The position numbers and the translations under genes were made by a program. From the NCBI GenBank assembly GCA_958295665.1, contig OY282560.1:308803236-308867235 (forward strand): a stretch of DNA of 64,000 nucleotides. Direction: 5' to 3'. The stretch is from Tipula vernalis. Lineage: Eukaryota; Arthropoda; Insecta; Diptera; Tipulidae. Of this stretch, positions 1 through 10,713 are shown one piece after another; the stretch's first letter is position 1, and the number at the start of each line of letters is the position of its first letter. The notes beneath the pieces were generated by a model. The model was not told the DNA's origin. It saw only the letters and a program-made list of their open reading frames with translations, and made no database searches.

Positions 1-600
1 AACGGTATCGTTATGATGGGGTTTGTCGAAATAATTTTGTTAAAATCTTAACATAAATTGACGAGATCTCTACTGTACATAAGAAAGAAAACAACGACAA
101 AAGAAAAATTAAAAAATTAAAATCTGTGTCTGTAATATTATTGTACATTTACATAAATGTGTTTGTTAATCGTAATTAATTAATAAATTCCACAAAATAA
201 TAATTCATCGAACATCGAATATCGATATAAAGTATTTCGCGCTGTCGCGGACTTTCCAACCGAATCTTAATCTCAATCTCATTACAATCACACGCAGACA
301 CTTTATTTATGCTACGTATTATGTACTTCTGTAAATTTTATTATGTATACAAAAAAAAAAACAAATTTTACTAGTCACTTGTAGGTTAATTTATTATTAA
401 TTAATTAATTAAATATTTAGCTATAAATAAATTAATTTTATTTGTGTAATTAACAAAAAAAAAATTGATTGCTAGGCACATAAGTGAAATAAATAAAAGA
501 AATAGAAAATGGAATATAAAACTGAGTTTCTTGTATCGGAACAGTGATGCTGAGCAAGTGAAAGTGTTGTAAATTTTGTTATGTTTTTGCCTTACCAATT
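1..600. other. AT-rich stretch, no gene seen
   Basis: No coding frame here resembles a known protein. The one open frame, at 401-598 on the minus strand, is low-complexity and hydrophobic, as expected from AT-rich DNA. The stretch could be host flank or part of the LTR of the gypsy element that follows. Confidence 0.4.
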
Positions 601-1035
601 AAGGTTCGTATCACTGGATTGCGAATAAAACAAAATCAATTCAATTTATCAGCAACGAATTTATTTATTTCACACAAAAATTATTACAACACAATTTATT
701 AATGATAATTCACAAAATCACTTTATATAAATTATTCGCACAATGTTACTGATTGATCACTATTACTTTTTATTTTGCACTAAAACATTTTTTAAATCAC
801 TTTAATTCCTTTTTAATCTTTACTCTATCGCGTTCCAAATATTACTAATCCAATTCGACCTCGTTCGCCTTTTTATATACACAAACCAAAATTCTAGAAA
901 GTTCATGACTTTTCCAGTAAGAATAGTGTAGAAACATTTAGAACAATTTTATCATGGAAACTTCCATTTTAGTACAGTAAAACATTGAGCTATTAATTTA
1001 AGTTGTTCTATTACAATCTAGGTGTCACCGGCACA
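600..1035 (-). repeat. possible 3' LTR of gypsy element
   Basis: On the minus strand a purine-rich run (AGTGAGGGATAG) follows the end of the integrase frame and is directly followed by TGTGCCGG. This is the layout of a polypurine tract joined to an LTR beginning with TG. No second LTR copy was found upstream of the gag remnant near 7.7 kb, so the call rests on position alone. The far LTR boundary is not fixed. Confidence 0.3.
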
Positions 1036-1046
1036 CTATCCCTCAC

Positions 1047-1420
1047 TTAAGCCTGTTCATTCCGAACAGGACCCAAATCACCTCTTCTGTAGAGGGCCAG
1101 CCTCTCCAAATGCACCACCTTCGGTTTACTTCGATGTCCTTTCTGAATCCGATAAACCACGTCATTCATCCTGGTGATGACAGTGTAAGGTTCTTCCCAT
1201 GCTGGTTGTAGCTTCGGTGATAATCCTTTCTTTCGTTGTGGGTTGTGAAACCATACCAATTGCCCTTCCTGGAAGATATCGAGCTTTCATCCGATTACTT
1301 GACATCTGTATTTTCCCCCGTACAAATTGATGAATCTCATTAAGTTCCTCTTTTATCCGGTCTACATAATCCTGTCCACATAAAGCCGCTGATGGTAGAG
1401 CCCCAAACTTTAGATCTCCA
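1047..1420 (-). pseudogene. gypsy integrase C-terminal part
   Basis: The minus-strand translation from about 1415 to 1260 resembles the linker of gypsy integrases (DLKFG, then DYVDRIKEELNEIHQF, then a K-A-R-Y stretch). The frame at 1259-1047 then gives the chromodomain-like SH3 region with NPQRKKGLSPKLQPAWE and PKVVHLERLA. One frameshift near 1262 separates the two. The upstream end abuts an (AAT)n tail at 1421-1442, where the inserted LINE ends. Confidence 0.8.
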
Positions 1421-1559
1421 GTTATTATTTATTATTATTATTGAAGGGCCATGTGGGCGGTAAAAGATCTATTGTGCTGGACCCTGCTTAATTATCCGTC
1501 CAGTCAATATTCAGGCTCTTAATGAATCTGATAATACTACCGGCCGGTACAAGATACAA

Positions 1560-3560
1560 ACTATCTGGGCTCATTGTTCTCCCTCCTAGATGTGACAGTC
1601 TTTACTGCCAAATGGCTGGGCATTGGCAATGAACATGTTCCGCTGATTCCGCTTCCAGATCGCTGAAGCGGCATACATCTGTCTTACTTAGGCCTATCTA
1701 CTTAAGGTGATACCTTAAGGGGGCATGACCTATGAGGAAGCCAATAAGCAGCCTTAACTCAGGTTTCCTAAGTTCAAGACACTCTTTAACCCTGACAGAT
1801 GAAAGTGATATAAATTTCATCGCCTGTCGCAAACCTGGAACTCTACGCCAGTAGGAGGGCTTTGCAACATAGTGACCCTTAGTAACGCCGCAGAAGGGTT
1901 CTGGTATAATAAATGGAGAGGCAGAACCCTCGCGGGCGAGCCCACCAGCTGCCTCATATCCTTCGATTCCAGTATGACCTGGCTGGCAACCACATAAGTG
2001 TTACCTTATTTGATCCTTCCAGATGTTTAATTACCATAAGACAATCCCGTACTAGCCTTGACTCAACGGTACAAGACCTAAGAGCCTTTAAGGCCGATTG
2101 GCTGTCTGGTACAACATAAATCTTTACATCATTTAGGCCTTTTGCTTTTGTCCATCTTTCTGCTTTTGTCCACCTGCACTCCACACACCCCGGTCAGGTA
2201 ACCTAACACAAAATGGTTTGTGGAAGTCCAGTTTAGCCGGCATACAGTCCGAAGGCATTCCTATGGTAGGATCTGTCTGAAATTCCTTAAGGATTTCAGG
2301 TGTAATGGTATCAGTCCTAAAAGTGACTCCATCGCAGCGTTTAAACATGTTTTCATTGAGCCTGTAACACCAATGCAGGCTATACGCTGAACCTTATTCA
2401 ATAAAGTTTGCGTTGCCTTCTGCTCAGTTTTAGGCCACCATACAACCGATGCGTAGGTGACCATAAACCTAATGATTGTAAGAAATGACCAATAGATCGT
2501 TTTTGGTTGTAGTCCTAAAGTACGCCCATAGAGTCTTTGACAAGCCCAGAAAGCCTTGGTGGCTCTATCTTGAACATTCAACAAATATTGCTTCCAGTTC
2601 AGTTTTGTTCTAAGATAATCCCTTGATATTTAACCTCGCTGGAAAGAAACAGTAGCACCGTTTAACGAGGGAGCTGTAAGATACTGAGTCCTTCCTGGTA
2701 ACACCACTGCCATATGTCACCTTGCTGGGTGTGAATATTTTCCCAGAGAGACTCCAGATCCTACTGTGAGGCGCATAGGCCAACTAACTTGAGGGATCAT
2801 GCGGGTCCTCTTGGGCTCCTACCACTACTGAATCCGGAAAGTGGGTCTCTGGCAGTACCTCTAAGTTTCCTTCCGGTTTTCAGTGAACCCCCCATCTTGC
2901 TTCTGGAGAAGTCCTAAACCATTTGAATGATCCCTGGAAAGAACTTTCTGGAGACGAGCTGCAGAGGGCAATTCACTGATTCCCTCACAGAAATTCCTCC
3001 AGGTAGCCCTTTTGAATCTTCTTAATTCGAGATTATATTCCGTCAAGGCCATTTTATTCTCTCTCCATTCACCGGTACGTTTAGCCTTGTTGAATAATTT
3101 TCTCGATTTTTCCTCAGTTTACCCAGCGTCCCGTTCCACCAAGGAACCATCTTTATGGACTCTGTTCGCTTAACCGGGCAGCTGTTCTCGTAAGCCAAGT
3201 GCTCGTAAACCCTCTAGAGACTCTATGTTCCCCACAACTGAGGGCATTTCTAATTCGAGTGGGACTCTATAAGAGTCTCAGTCGGTCAGTTTTAGAATTC
3301 TAATTTCCTGCCGCTGCATGATCCGATAATGACTCCTCTTCAGACACATGCCAGTTTTTGCCCAAGTCGCTGAAATGTGGACTAGCAAGTGTCAAATCTA
3401 GAACCTCTTGCCTAATCACATTTATAAAAGTAGGTTTCCTTCCCTAATTGACAATGTCTGTATTATTTGAGATCAGAAATTCTAAAATGTACTCAGCCCT
3501 GTTATTGATATCCGTGCTACCCCACATCGTGTGGTGCTCGTTTGCATCGCATCCTATCAG
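1560..3560 (-). pseudogene. LINE ORF2: endonuclease, partial RT, RNase H
   Basis: At 3560-3275 the minus-strand translation gives GCDANEHHTMWGSTDINNR, then LDLTLASPHFSDL and LSDH, the motifs of an apurinic-like endonuclease. At 3052-2861 comes the RT lead-in (SELPSAARLQKVLSRDHSNG). At 2584-2261 comes the post-catalytic RT region (KTIYWSF, TYASVVWW, LNKVQRIACIGVTG). At 2184-1954 RNase H shows SDSQSALKAL. A degraded tail near 1690-1560 keeps traces of a C-x-C/H-x-C zinc motif. Stops and frameshifts are frequent and the RT palm is missing, so it cannot make an active enzyme. Confidence 0.8.
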
Positions 3561-3897
3561 GTAAAAATGGGAATAGAATTAATTTGCGAACTGGATTACA
3601 GCCATGTCAATGTTATGGCAGATAAACCTACGACAAAGGACATCCGAACACACCTTTGCATGATGCAGGTTTATCTGCAGGCAGGCGATGTATGTCTTCA
3701 TTTTTCCGAAGGCCTCTTCAGAAGGCCCTGCTCAGCCTCCTTTTCCACGCCACCACTACCTTGATGCTCCGTTCTACTGGCCCCCGCTGCCTGAGAGCCT
3801 TCAGGCCTCACCAGTGGCTTGCACGGAGGAACCCCTTGCGGGGCCTTCCGCCGTGGAACCCCGACGCCTTCTTTTCTCTATCACGTCTTATCGTCAC

Positions 3898-5045
3898 CTA
3901 TCTCCTGGAGAGGGGTGCCACCCCTTTGGTATTGGCTACAGGTGCCGCCACCGTAGCCTCCATAGGCTTGACTACTTGGGTCCCGCCCACAGAAACCGGT
4001 TTGGCACCACCCGGGCCACCCTTGGGATGTAATTGGACAGTCCCAAACTTATAGTTGGCTTTAAAGCCAACCCGCTTGAGCTTCTCAACTGAAGACTGTT
4101 CCATAGAGAAGGTGCAAAAGGCTGAACAGCATTTCGCCTCTCTCCTGATCACTCTCCAGTTGAGCGCCTGCATGTCCTCGTTTTGGCTTTTGATAAATCC
4201 AAAAAGCTTATCCGTGGGCAATTCATGACTATTTGGGAAGGTACCAAACACAATCCTGGCTCGAGGCAGTTTTTCCGCCTCGGTCACGATCAGCTGTGCA
4301 CCCTCCCATGGCTTAATAGTCCCTATGGTCTTCTTGAGCCACTGGACAGTGGCCCAGTCAGCGCAGGTTACTACCACCAACCAGGCCGAAGCTGACTGCC
4401 AAGGAACTTAGGTTTAAGCTCCTTGGCCTCTTGCTCTAGCACCTTATCTAGGATGCCCTCCTGGACAGCCTTAAGGTGCTTTCCAGTGAGGATAACCTCA
4501 GGAAAACCAGAGTTCAAGATCCCAACGATCTCCGACTCCGCGGCCTGCCTGAAGGTAACTCCAGACCGGACCGCAGAACCCGATACCGTCGGAACAGATT
4601 TTTCCCCCCTGGCCTTTTTTGTGCCGGTGGAGTACCCTCATCCGAGCGGATTCTCTTCGACGGTAGGGCCCCAGTGGAAGCACAAGTCTTCCTTTGTGGC
4701 CGCATCGCCAGAAGCCTTGTCTCGCTTCCGGGCGTTTTGCCCTCAGCAAGAAGCCTCTTATACCGCTTTTTCGCTTCCCTGCTTTCACAGAGGAGATACC
4801 CCCACTTAAGGGGGCCGAGTCCTAATCTCCTGAGGTGTCCATGTTGGAGTTGAGAACTAATTTCTCAAACAACGAACGGATCTCCACATCCGATGAACCA
4901 CTCATCGAGAGCCCCACAGCGGAAAGAAGGCCGAGGTCCTCGAAAGCCACTGCGGAACTATCGCTGGTACGTCACACTTTAGGAGCGTTACCATCCTTAT
5001 TTTTATTACCTTGGTTAGACATTTTATTCCCACGAGTTGCTGGGA
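3898..5045 (-). pseudogene. LINE ORF1, DUF4780-like domain
   Basis: The frame 4380-3898 reads VVVTCADWATVQWLKKTI, then LWEGA-like KPWEGAQLIVTEAEKLPRA, then KLFGFIKSQNEDMQALNWRV. This resembles the DUF4780 domain found in ORF1 of many arthropod LINEs of this group, thought to bind RNA. Upstream, 5045-4500 gives a low-complexity Ser/Arg/Lys-rich N-terminus in shifting frames. It sits just 5' of the endonuclease, as ORF1 should. The domain name is from memory of the family and was not searched. Confidence 0.65.
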
Positions 5046-5399
5046 AATGAAAGTCACCTGTGGGATACCCAGCTTTACCACAGGAAGGCTAAATAAAACA
5101 AGAGGGAGCCTGGCATCCAGAGTCCGCATACTTACGACTGATTAACCTATCAGCCATTCATCCATCGGCATATGCTGTTCCACCTTAGATTAGGGTTTTT
5201 GTCAAGGATTTTTCATTTAGCGCCATACTTTAGCCTGTGCCAAATGGTCAAAAGTACCAAACGGCCTCAGTTACCGGTGGTTGCTACGAGGAGGCAGTGC
5301 ATACACTTGCGAATTCGGATCAGGTTTCCCCTTACACTATTGTACCACAAAGGTTACGGACCTGGTAGATTACTCTACTCAACTTTGGTCCCCTCCTCC

Positions 5400-6192
5400 A
5401 GTATAAACGCCAGTAGGTTTTCCCCAAATAACGTTTTAGCTGGTGTCATTCCGGTTGTGTCTTGTATTGCTGATCGATAGGCCATCAGAAACATTGGTAT
5501 ATGCCGATCCCAGATGTGTTGCTTTTTCTCAACGACCTTTGCTAGATACTCCTCCAATGTACCATTGAATCTTTCCACCATACCATCAGACTGTGGATGC
5601 AGAGGCGTTGTTCTCGTTTTATTTATACCGAGCATCTGGCATTCAGATTCAAAATTCCTTCCTTGATCGGTATGAATCTCCATCGGCACTCCAAATCTGC
5701 TAATCCAGTTGTTGACCACGGCATCAGGTGTTGTTGTCGTCTCCTGATTGGAAATGGGTACACCTCCGGCCATTCGCTGAAATAATCCATTATTAGTAGC
5801 ACATATTTGTTGCCGCCCTCGGTGGTGGGAAATGGCCCCGCTACATCCATTGCAATTCTTTCGAATGGTGCTCCGACGTTATATTGTTTCATGGTTCCAC
5901 GACTTTTGCATGCAGGTCTCTTCACCACCGCACATTGGTCACATTTTTGGCACCATTCTATCACTGACTGGTTCAGGATTTCCATAATCCGGCACTTTGG
6001 TATCACTGGCATCAATCGCTTCACTTTGCCATCCGTGCTTGCCCACAATCGTTTTAAACAGCCACTCTCATGACGGAGGCTATCCCATAGAGCCCAATAA
6101 GCCAACAATGGGAATTTTGTCCGAGATCTCGCTCCAAGTCGGCCGGTGTTCCTTTTCCTTTCATTCCATGATAACTGATAAATCCGTATCAT
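5400..6192 (-). pseudogene. gypsy integrase zinc-binding and catalytic core
   Basis: The frame ending at 5623 shows the zinc-finger end (WCQKCDQCAVVKRPACK), then the first catalytic Asp in AMDVAGPFP and YVLLIMDYFSEWPEVYP. A frameshift near 5760 moves to the frame 5773-5375, which gives HTDQGRNFES (second Asp) and HPQSDGMVERFN (catalytic Glu). The DDE triad is therefore still readable across two frames. The frame loses similarity after FGENLL near 5405, where the LINE insertion probably begins. Confidence 0.85.
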
Positions 6193-6239
6193 CCAATTAC
6201 TCTTTCCTGATCATTTCGTCGGTCCACTCCTCATCAGGT

Positions 6240-6700
6240 AGCCTTCCTTTACTTCAACGTGACCAAAATGTTTACATTCTACTGAACATGGCCGTCTTGA
6301 TAATGCGTTGGCATTTCCGTGTGCACTTCCCTTCCGATGTTCGATTTGGAAATCATAGCTTTGAAGACGTTCGATCCAGCGTGCTACCTGTCCCTCTGGT
6401 TCGTCTTCTGGTTCGGTTGGAATTTGGTGATACGCCTAGACAAGGTTTAATGTGGTGAATATGTTGCAGCCTTTTAGTTGGTATGAGAAATCTTGCAAGT
6501 GTGGAACTGGAACAAAATCCCCAATTTCCTTGTCTGGAATTGTTATTCTATGTAACGCGCACTAATCTCCAGCTGGTCTCCACGTTCCGTTATTCTTTTC
6601 TACCAGATGAAGTGGGCTGCTACTCGTTTGGTAAATTCCCTGTGCTAATATATTTTTAAACTCCTTCCTTGCTAGTTTTAGCTTATCGGGTGCTAACCGT
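6240..6700 (-). pseudogene. gypsy RT start fused to RNase H tail by deletion
   Basis: The minus-strand translation of 6680-6430 gives the RT lead-in: a GIYQTSSSPLHLV stretch, NGTWRPAGD, TIPD and AYHQIP. At about 6430 the text jumps straight to EPEGQVARWIERLQSYDF, then IEHRKGSAHGNANALSRRP, which is the end of RNase H. The whole RT palm and most of RNase H, roughly 1 kb in intact relatives, is missing in one step. Two stops also interrupt the remaining RT. Confidence 0.8.
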
Positions 6701-6703
6701 CGT

Positions 6704-7149
6704 TCAACTGAGTCCGATTTTGATTATTTCAGAATATCCTTTTAGCAATTCCGTGATTTCTGGCTTTGTGGGGTTGCTCCCGTTTGTGATGGTACCCTTG
6801 ACAAAGCAGGAAGTTAACGGATCGATGTTCCTTTGTCCCTGTATATCTAATAAGAGGTCAGTGTGTCGAAGGAAATCTGCGCCTATCATTGGCATTGAAA
6901 CATCGGCAATGATACTCCCGTCGGAGTTCGATGTCCAGTTTCATTGTCTTGGTGCCGTATGCTTGCACTGGTGTCCCGTTTGCTGTAAACAACCTACTTG
7001 TTGAAACCGGATGTTTTGACTCTAAAAATTTTGCGGGGATGACCGAAACGTCTACTGCCGTGTCTATTAAAAATTTTAATTTGGAATGTATTTCAAAAAT
7101 TAACAGTCGGTTGGTTGCTTGCCCATCAATCCCCGCCGTTATCTTTTGA
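6704..7149 (-). pseudogene. gypsy aspartic protease
   Basis: Around 7090-7060 the minus strand reads IDTAVDVSVIPAKF; the D-T-A triplet is the active-site signature of retroviral-type aspartic proteases. The frame then shifts, and 6895-6704 gives MPMIGADFLRHTDLLLDIQ, the conserved flap-distal GADFL motif, followed by the linker to RT. Its place upstream of RT is as expected. Confidence 0.8.
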
Positions 7150-7334
7150 TGGGGATCTAAAAACTTAGTGGTTTTTCGGATGTTTTATCGCTGTATAGAA
7201 CTTACACCCGCTTATTGATTATCGTGACACTGTTCTTGTTGACCTTCTCTCCTGGCTGAGCGATCTGGCCTCGGTTCGAGAGCATGAATCCTTGATTGTC
7301 GTACATAATTCGGTTATCACGTGCGTTAATCTCT

Positions 7335-7695
7335 CTATTCGCCTGTGTATATCGTCCAGCTTGTTATTTGTATCTGCGACGGTAGTCTTTTCATCCAGAG
7401 CGGTCTTAGCGTGTTCTCGTCGAAAGTTCCTCCTGCATTCATCTTCATTTTATTGAGCAGTTGCGACGGCTTTTGATCTTCTAGTGTGAGTCCATGCAAT
7501 AGATTATTCCTCCACTGCCTTAGTATAAAGCAGCAGAGATCTTTGATCTGCACAAGCAGTAAGTTTGCCTGATTCCCGTGCCGGCCCCGACAAGGTCAGA
7601 CAAGGGCCGGCCCCGACAAGGTCAGACAAGGTCGGAAAATGTCCTGGGTTTTCATACACGACTTTAAGGTAGGTGGTGGCTAAGGCCCCTTCCAC
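7335..7695 (-). pseudogene. gypsy gag fragment
   Basis: The frame at 7553-7335 reads LEDQKPSQLLNKMKMNAGG, then TLRPLWMKRLPSQIQ. This is the capsid C-terminal signature of Ty3/gypsy Gag (KPSQLLRRM...LWLQRLP). The frame at 7695-7504 lies upstream and starts from a short tandem duplication at 7582-7631 (GGCCGGCCCCGACAAGGTCA repeated), which distorts it. It lacks the gag N-terminus. Confidence 0.7.
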
Positions 7696-7699
7696 CTCC

Positions 7700-8110
7700 C
7701 TCTAATTGGCGGGCGACTGGTCAATGACTGCCACAACCAGCTGATCATTGAGTACCTCATTAAAAGGCCTCATACTGGTAGAATGGATCTTCGTTCTTTT
7801 AGCGATCTTAGGACTTTCCTGACGACAGTTTTTAAACTGGACCCTCGGTCTGGTCGATTATTGGCACGGTACGAGTAACACCTTAACCCAGCCCAATGAT
7901 TTGTTTAAGGTTAACTCCTTTAGCGCCGGGTTTTAGCCTAGAAGCCAAAAAATCAGCAATCTAGTTACCAGGGATCACCACGTGGAGGTAACACGAACAC
8001 CTGTGGAAGCTGCAAGTTACTTAGCTGACAGCAAATGTCAACTTGAATCCCCCGAGCAACTTCATACCTAACCCACCAACGAACGTCAAACACATAATTT
8101 ATTTAAACTA
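7700..8110. other. no gene recognised, boundary between two gypsy elements
   Basis: No frame resembles a known protein. This stretch separates the minus-strand gypsy gag from the plus-strand gypsy gag and may hold LTR or leader sequence of either. No direct repeat that would mark an LTR pair was found. Confidence 0.35.
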
Positions 8111-8122
8111 GAAATAATTTTT

Positions 8123-9020
8123 GTGTTTGATTCGCCACATGCGTCTGTAAATCCTACCTTGACCAACACATTAAGTTCGACGAATTCCTCCAAACATGCG
8201 GAAGTGCTTCATATGTTATTTAAGCCTCCGCAACCATTATACAACCAAAATCCGGAGGTATGGTTTGATATTTTCGAGCAACCATGCGATGGAGGCACTG
8301 GATTCTCGTTTACACAATCAATTTGCGAGGTTAATAACACGGGATAAAGGGTAGCGTCCTTATACTATCTTTAAACAAAAATCGTCAGGACGCTAGGTGA
8401 GACCGAAAGGACGTAGTTACACAACAACTTACATGCGGTTTAACTTTAGGAGACAAAAAACCATCCCAGTTGAACAGCTGAAAATGAATGCAGGAATCAT
8501 ATTCAATAACGATTCACTTAGACGCCTCTCCCAGCAGATACAGTTGGTACTCCCACCATTCGAACATCATTTAGATATATAAACAATTTAGCGTAATGAG
8601 CGCCGATGATCTTATAGAAACTATGGCCAAGTCGCATATTCAGAGCATAGCAGCGCCGAACGAGATCGCTTCTATGCCAGCCCGAACGGAACATACGGCT
8701 ACAACAGCAGTAAACATAAACGAAGTTCTAGGTAAGTTCTAAACCGAGATTTTGACGGAGATATCGGCCTTAACGGTCGCTCATACTAGATCAAATAATA
8801 CAGACCGAACCTATTCCAACTATAGTAGACAGCGTTCCAAATCAAGAGAGACAAATAAAGAAAACAATTACCATAGACTGATGGCAGAAGCTCAAGTAGT
8901 CTGTTAATAAACGATTTATATTCGAATAAAAAATTTTTAGTAGACACATGGTCGGATGTATCAGTAATTCCCATCAGTTTCGGTAAAATCCCAGAAGATG
9001 CTACAGAATATAAAAGACAA
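8123..9020 (+). pseudogene. gypsy gag and protease remnant
   Basis: 8123-8347 encodes a short gag frame with PLYNQNPEVWFDIFE, a typical capsid entry (P-x-W-F). 8397-8580 gives the capsid end (KMNAGIIFNNDSLR). 8600-8880 encodes a hydrophilic tail. Near 8940-8990 DTWSDVSVIPISF is a damaged protease active site in which the expected D-T-G/A is altered to D-T-W. At least four frame changes are needed to join these pieces. Confidence 0.65.
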
Positions 9021-9059
9021 CGTTGTAAAGACAACGTGAAGCATTGCATTGAGACATGT

Positions 9060-9640
9060 GGAACGGCGGTAATGTGCAAAACACGACGACTAGCACCAGA
9101 CAAGCTAAAAATAGCAAGAGAACATTTCGAAGATATGACGTCACAAGGAGTTTGCAGGCCGAGCAAAAGTCATGGTCTAGTCCATTACATTTGGTACCTA
9201 AAAAAACGGAGAATGGAGACCTTGTGGCGATTACCGTGCGTTAAATAACATCACCATTCCAGGCTACTATTTTCATTTCAAACAGATACCTATAGATTCC
9301 AGCAACATCCCAAAAACAGCTATTTCGACACCTTTCGGCTTATTTGAGTTATTCAAAATGACATTTGGCCTTGGAAATACGGCACAATCCTTCCAAAGAC
9401 TGATGCATTCGGTATTAAGAGGATTACCATTCTGCTTCGTATACTTTTAGATGACATCCTGATAGCATCCAGTTCTTGGAAGGAACATGTGTCGCATATC
9501 GAAACGACACGTCGATAAATGTGTATTTGCGTAAGAGGAAGTGCTCTTTTTGGGTCATCTGGTAAATGCCCAAGGTATTTTGCCATCACCAGCTCTGGTC
9601 CAAATCATCAAGGATTATAAACAACCAGAACCAGCAACGC
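9060..9640 (+). pseudogene. gypsy reverse transcriptase
   Basis: Reading across two frames gives [69 protein letters not shown], then [10 protein letters not shown] and FLGHLVNAQGILP. These are RT motifs in the right order. The catalytic DD survives (about 9451-9456) but a one-base shift puts it out of frame with the preceding FCFVY. A deletion removes the motif A Asp between the ITIPG and [11 protein letters not shown] blocks. Confidence 0.8.
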
Positions 9641-9659
9641 AACACTGTTGACACATCCA

Positions 9660-10490
9660 TCAATCGCTGCTCGACTAGCCATCATGGTGGACTCATCGGA
9701 CACAGCAGTAGGAACAGTTATCCAATAATATGTTGAAGACATCTGTCAACCACAAGGTTTTTACTCCGTAAGATTGACAGACGCACCGCAGAAATATAGT
9801 GCCTACGACAGAGAACTGTTGGCATCGTACCTGGGCAGGGACGCAATTCCGAGGGAGGCATTTAGACTATTTAGGCCAGTTTATAACAGACTTGCACACG
9901 TATCCGCCATCGATAACGTGGTTGCAGCCGCGTTATCCAAAATAGAGCCAATTAATATTGACACAAGCATCAATTACGCGAAAGTAACAGAGTCACAGGA
10001 AGAAGACGAGGAGTTAATGGATTGTATACAGAACGGGAATACTGGGCTAATCATAGAGCAAATACCCGTTACTTTTAACCCGTTACTGGTAAACCAAGAC
10101 CTCTCATACCAATTAGTTGGCGGAAAAAAGTTTTCGAAGCATTCCACGGGCTATCACATATTCACATCCAGGTGTCAAATCAACAGTTAAACAAATGACA
10201 TACAAAGTGGTATGTCCGTCAATAAAAAAAGACGTCAAAGTTAACTATGACACAGTCGTGCCTGATTTGTCAACAGTTAAAAGTAGGTTGGCATAACCAG
10301 ACGCCCATCGGAAATTTCAAACCAACAGCTGCACGTTTTACAGAGATACATTAACAAATGGGACACTGCCCATTTTAAACAACCAGAGATATTGCATAAC
10401 ACTAATCGATCGATACACTCGCTGGGCGGAAGCGATTCCAGTAGCGGATATTACAGCAGCTACATTATGTTGGAAAATTCATACAAACCT
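9660..10490 (+). pseudogene. gypsy RNase H end and integrase
   Basis: The frame at 9774-10190 starts with the RNase H end (DAPQKYSAYDRELLA), passes through HVSAIDNVVAAALSKIE and a linker, and enters the integrase zinc region near 10136. After frame changes, 10382-10465 reads RYCITLIDRYTRWAEAIPVA, the first strand of the integrase core. The rest of the core is absent, so the element is truncated at its 3' end near 10490. Confidence 0.8.
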
Positions 10491-10529
10491 GTAAATCAAA
10501 AGTAAAAAATTGTTTCATTGTGAATGCTC

Positions 10530-10713
10530 TGTTTGATGCCTTGTTTGTTTTTTTAACGTTTTGTCCAACAATTTCTTAACAACGATGTCAATGGTGGATT
10601 GGGGATATAGGATTCCCCATCACTAGCCCAAATTTTTGTTTTATTTTCTTAATTGCTATTGCTGTTGGAATATTCGTAAACAATGATGCGACATCAAAAT
10701 AAACTAAAATGTC
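10530..10713 (-). pseudogene. Penelope-like reverse transcriptase fragment
   Basis: The minus strand from 10713 to 10588 is open for 41 codons and reads VYFDVASLFTNIPTAIAIKK, then GLVMGNPISPI. F-D-V-x-S-L-F-T-N-I-P is RT motif A and M-G-x-P-x-S-P is motif B of Penelope-like elements. A frame change at about 10596 gives DIVVKKLLDKTL, the expected continuation. The segment between motifs A and B is shortened by a deletion. No GIY-YIG domain or terminal repeat was seen. Confidence 0.7.

Larger units (their letters stand above)
1421..5400 (-). mobile_element. R1/LOA-like non-LTR retrotransposon inserted in gypsy
   Basis: On the minus strand this holds ORF1 (about 5.05-3.9 kb), then ORF2 with endonuclease (about 3.56-3.28 kb), the start of RT (3.05-2.83 kb), the RT thumb region (2.6-2.26 kb), RNase H (2.18-1.95 kb) and a Cys-His tail (about 1.7-1.56 kb). 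It ends in an (AAT)n run at 1421-1442. The order and the RNase H domain fit the I/R1/LOA group. It lies between two halves of the gypsy integrase, so it inserted after the gypsy. The 3' boundary is clear. The 5' boundary is approximate because 5130-5400 was not assigned. The RT core with its YxDD is deleted between about 2830 and 2640. Confidence 0.8.
1047..7695 (-). mobile_element. decayed Ty3/gypsy LTR retrotransposon, interrupted
   Basis: Read on the minus strand, the domains run gag (about 7.7-7.3 kb), protease (7.15-6.7 kb), the start of reverse transcriptase (6.68-6.43 kb), the tail of RNase H (6.43-6.24 kb), integrase (6.19-5.4 kb) and integrase C-terminus (1.42-1.05 kb). This gag-PR-RT-RH-IN order is that of Ty3/gypsy elements. 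The copy is dead: frames shift several times, most of RT and RNase H is deleted, and a LINE about 4 kb long splits the integrase. The C-terminal frame at 1259-1047 keeps the family pattern NPQRKKGLSPKLQ, then PYTV, then DVVYRIQ. Confidence 0.85.
8110..10490 (+). mobile_element. decayed Ty3/gypsy element on plus strand
   Basis: On the plus strand the order is gag (8123-8580), protease (about 8937-9020), reverse transcriptase (9060-9640), RNase H (9660-9960) and integrase (to about 10485). No LTRs were recognised. Stops and small indels break every domain. The gag keeps KKPSQL and KMNAG, like the neighbouring minus-strand gypsy, so the two belong to related families. They lie in opposite orientation. 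Confidence 0.8.

Noticed and set aside
401..598. 65-codon minus-strand frame, hydrophobic
   Set aside because: Low-complexity Phe/Leu/Ile-rich translation of AT-rich DNA, no family feature.
3531..4853. Several plus-strand frames over the LINE ORF1 and endonuclease
   Set aside because: They are opposite-strand shadows of the minus-strand LINE ORF1 and ORF2.
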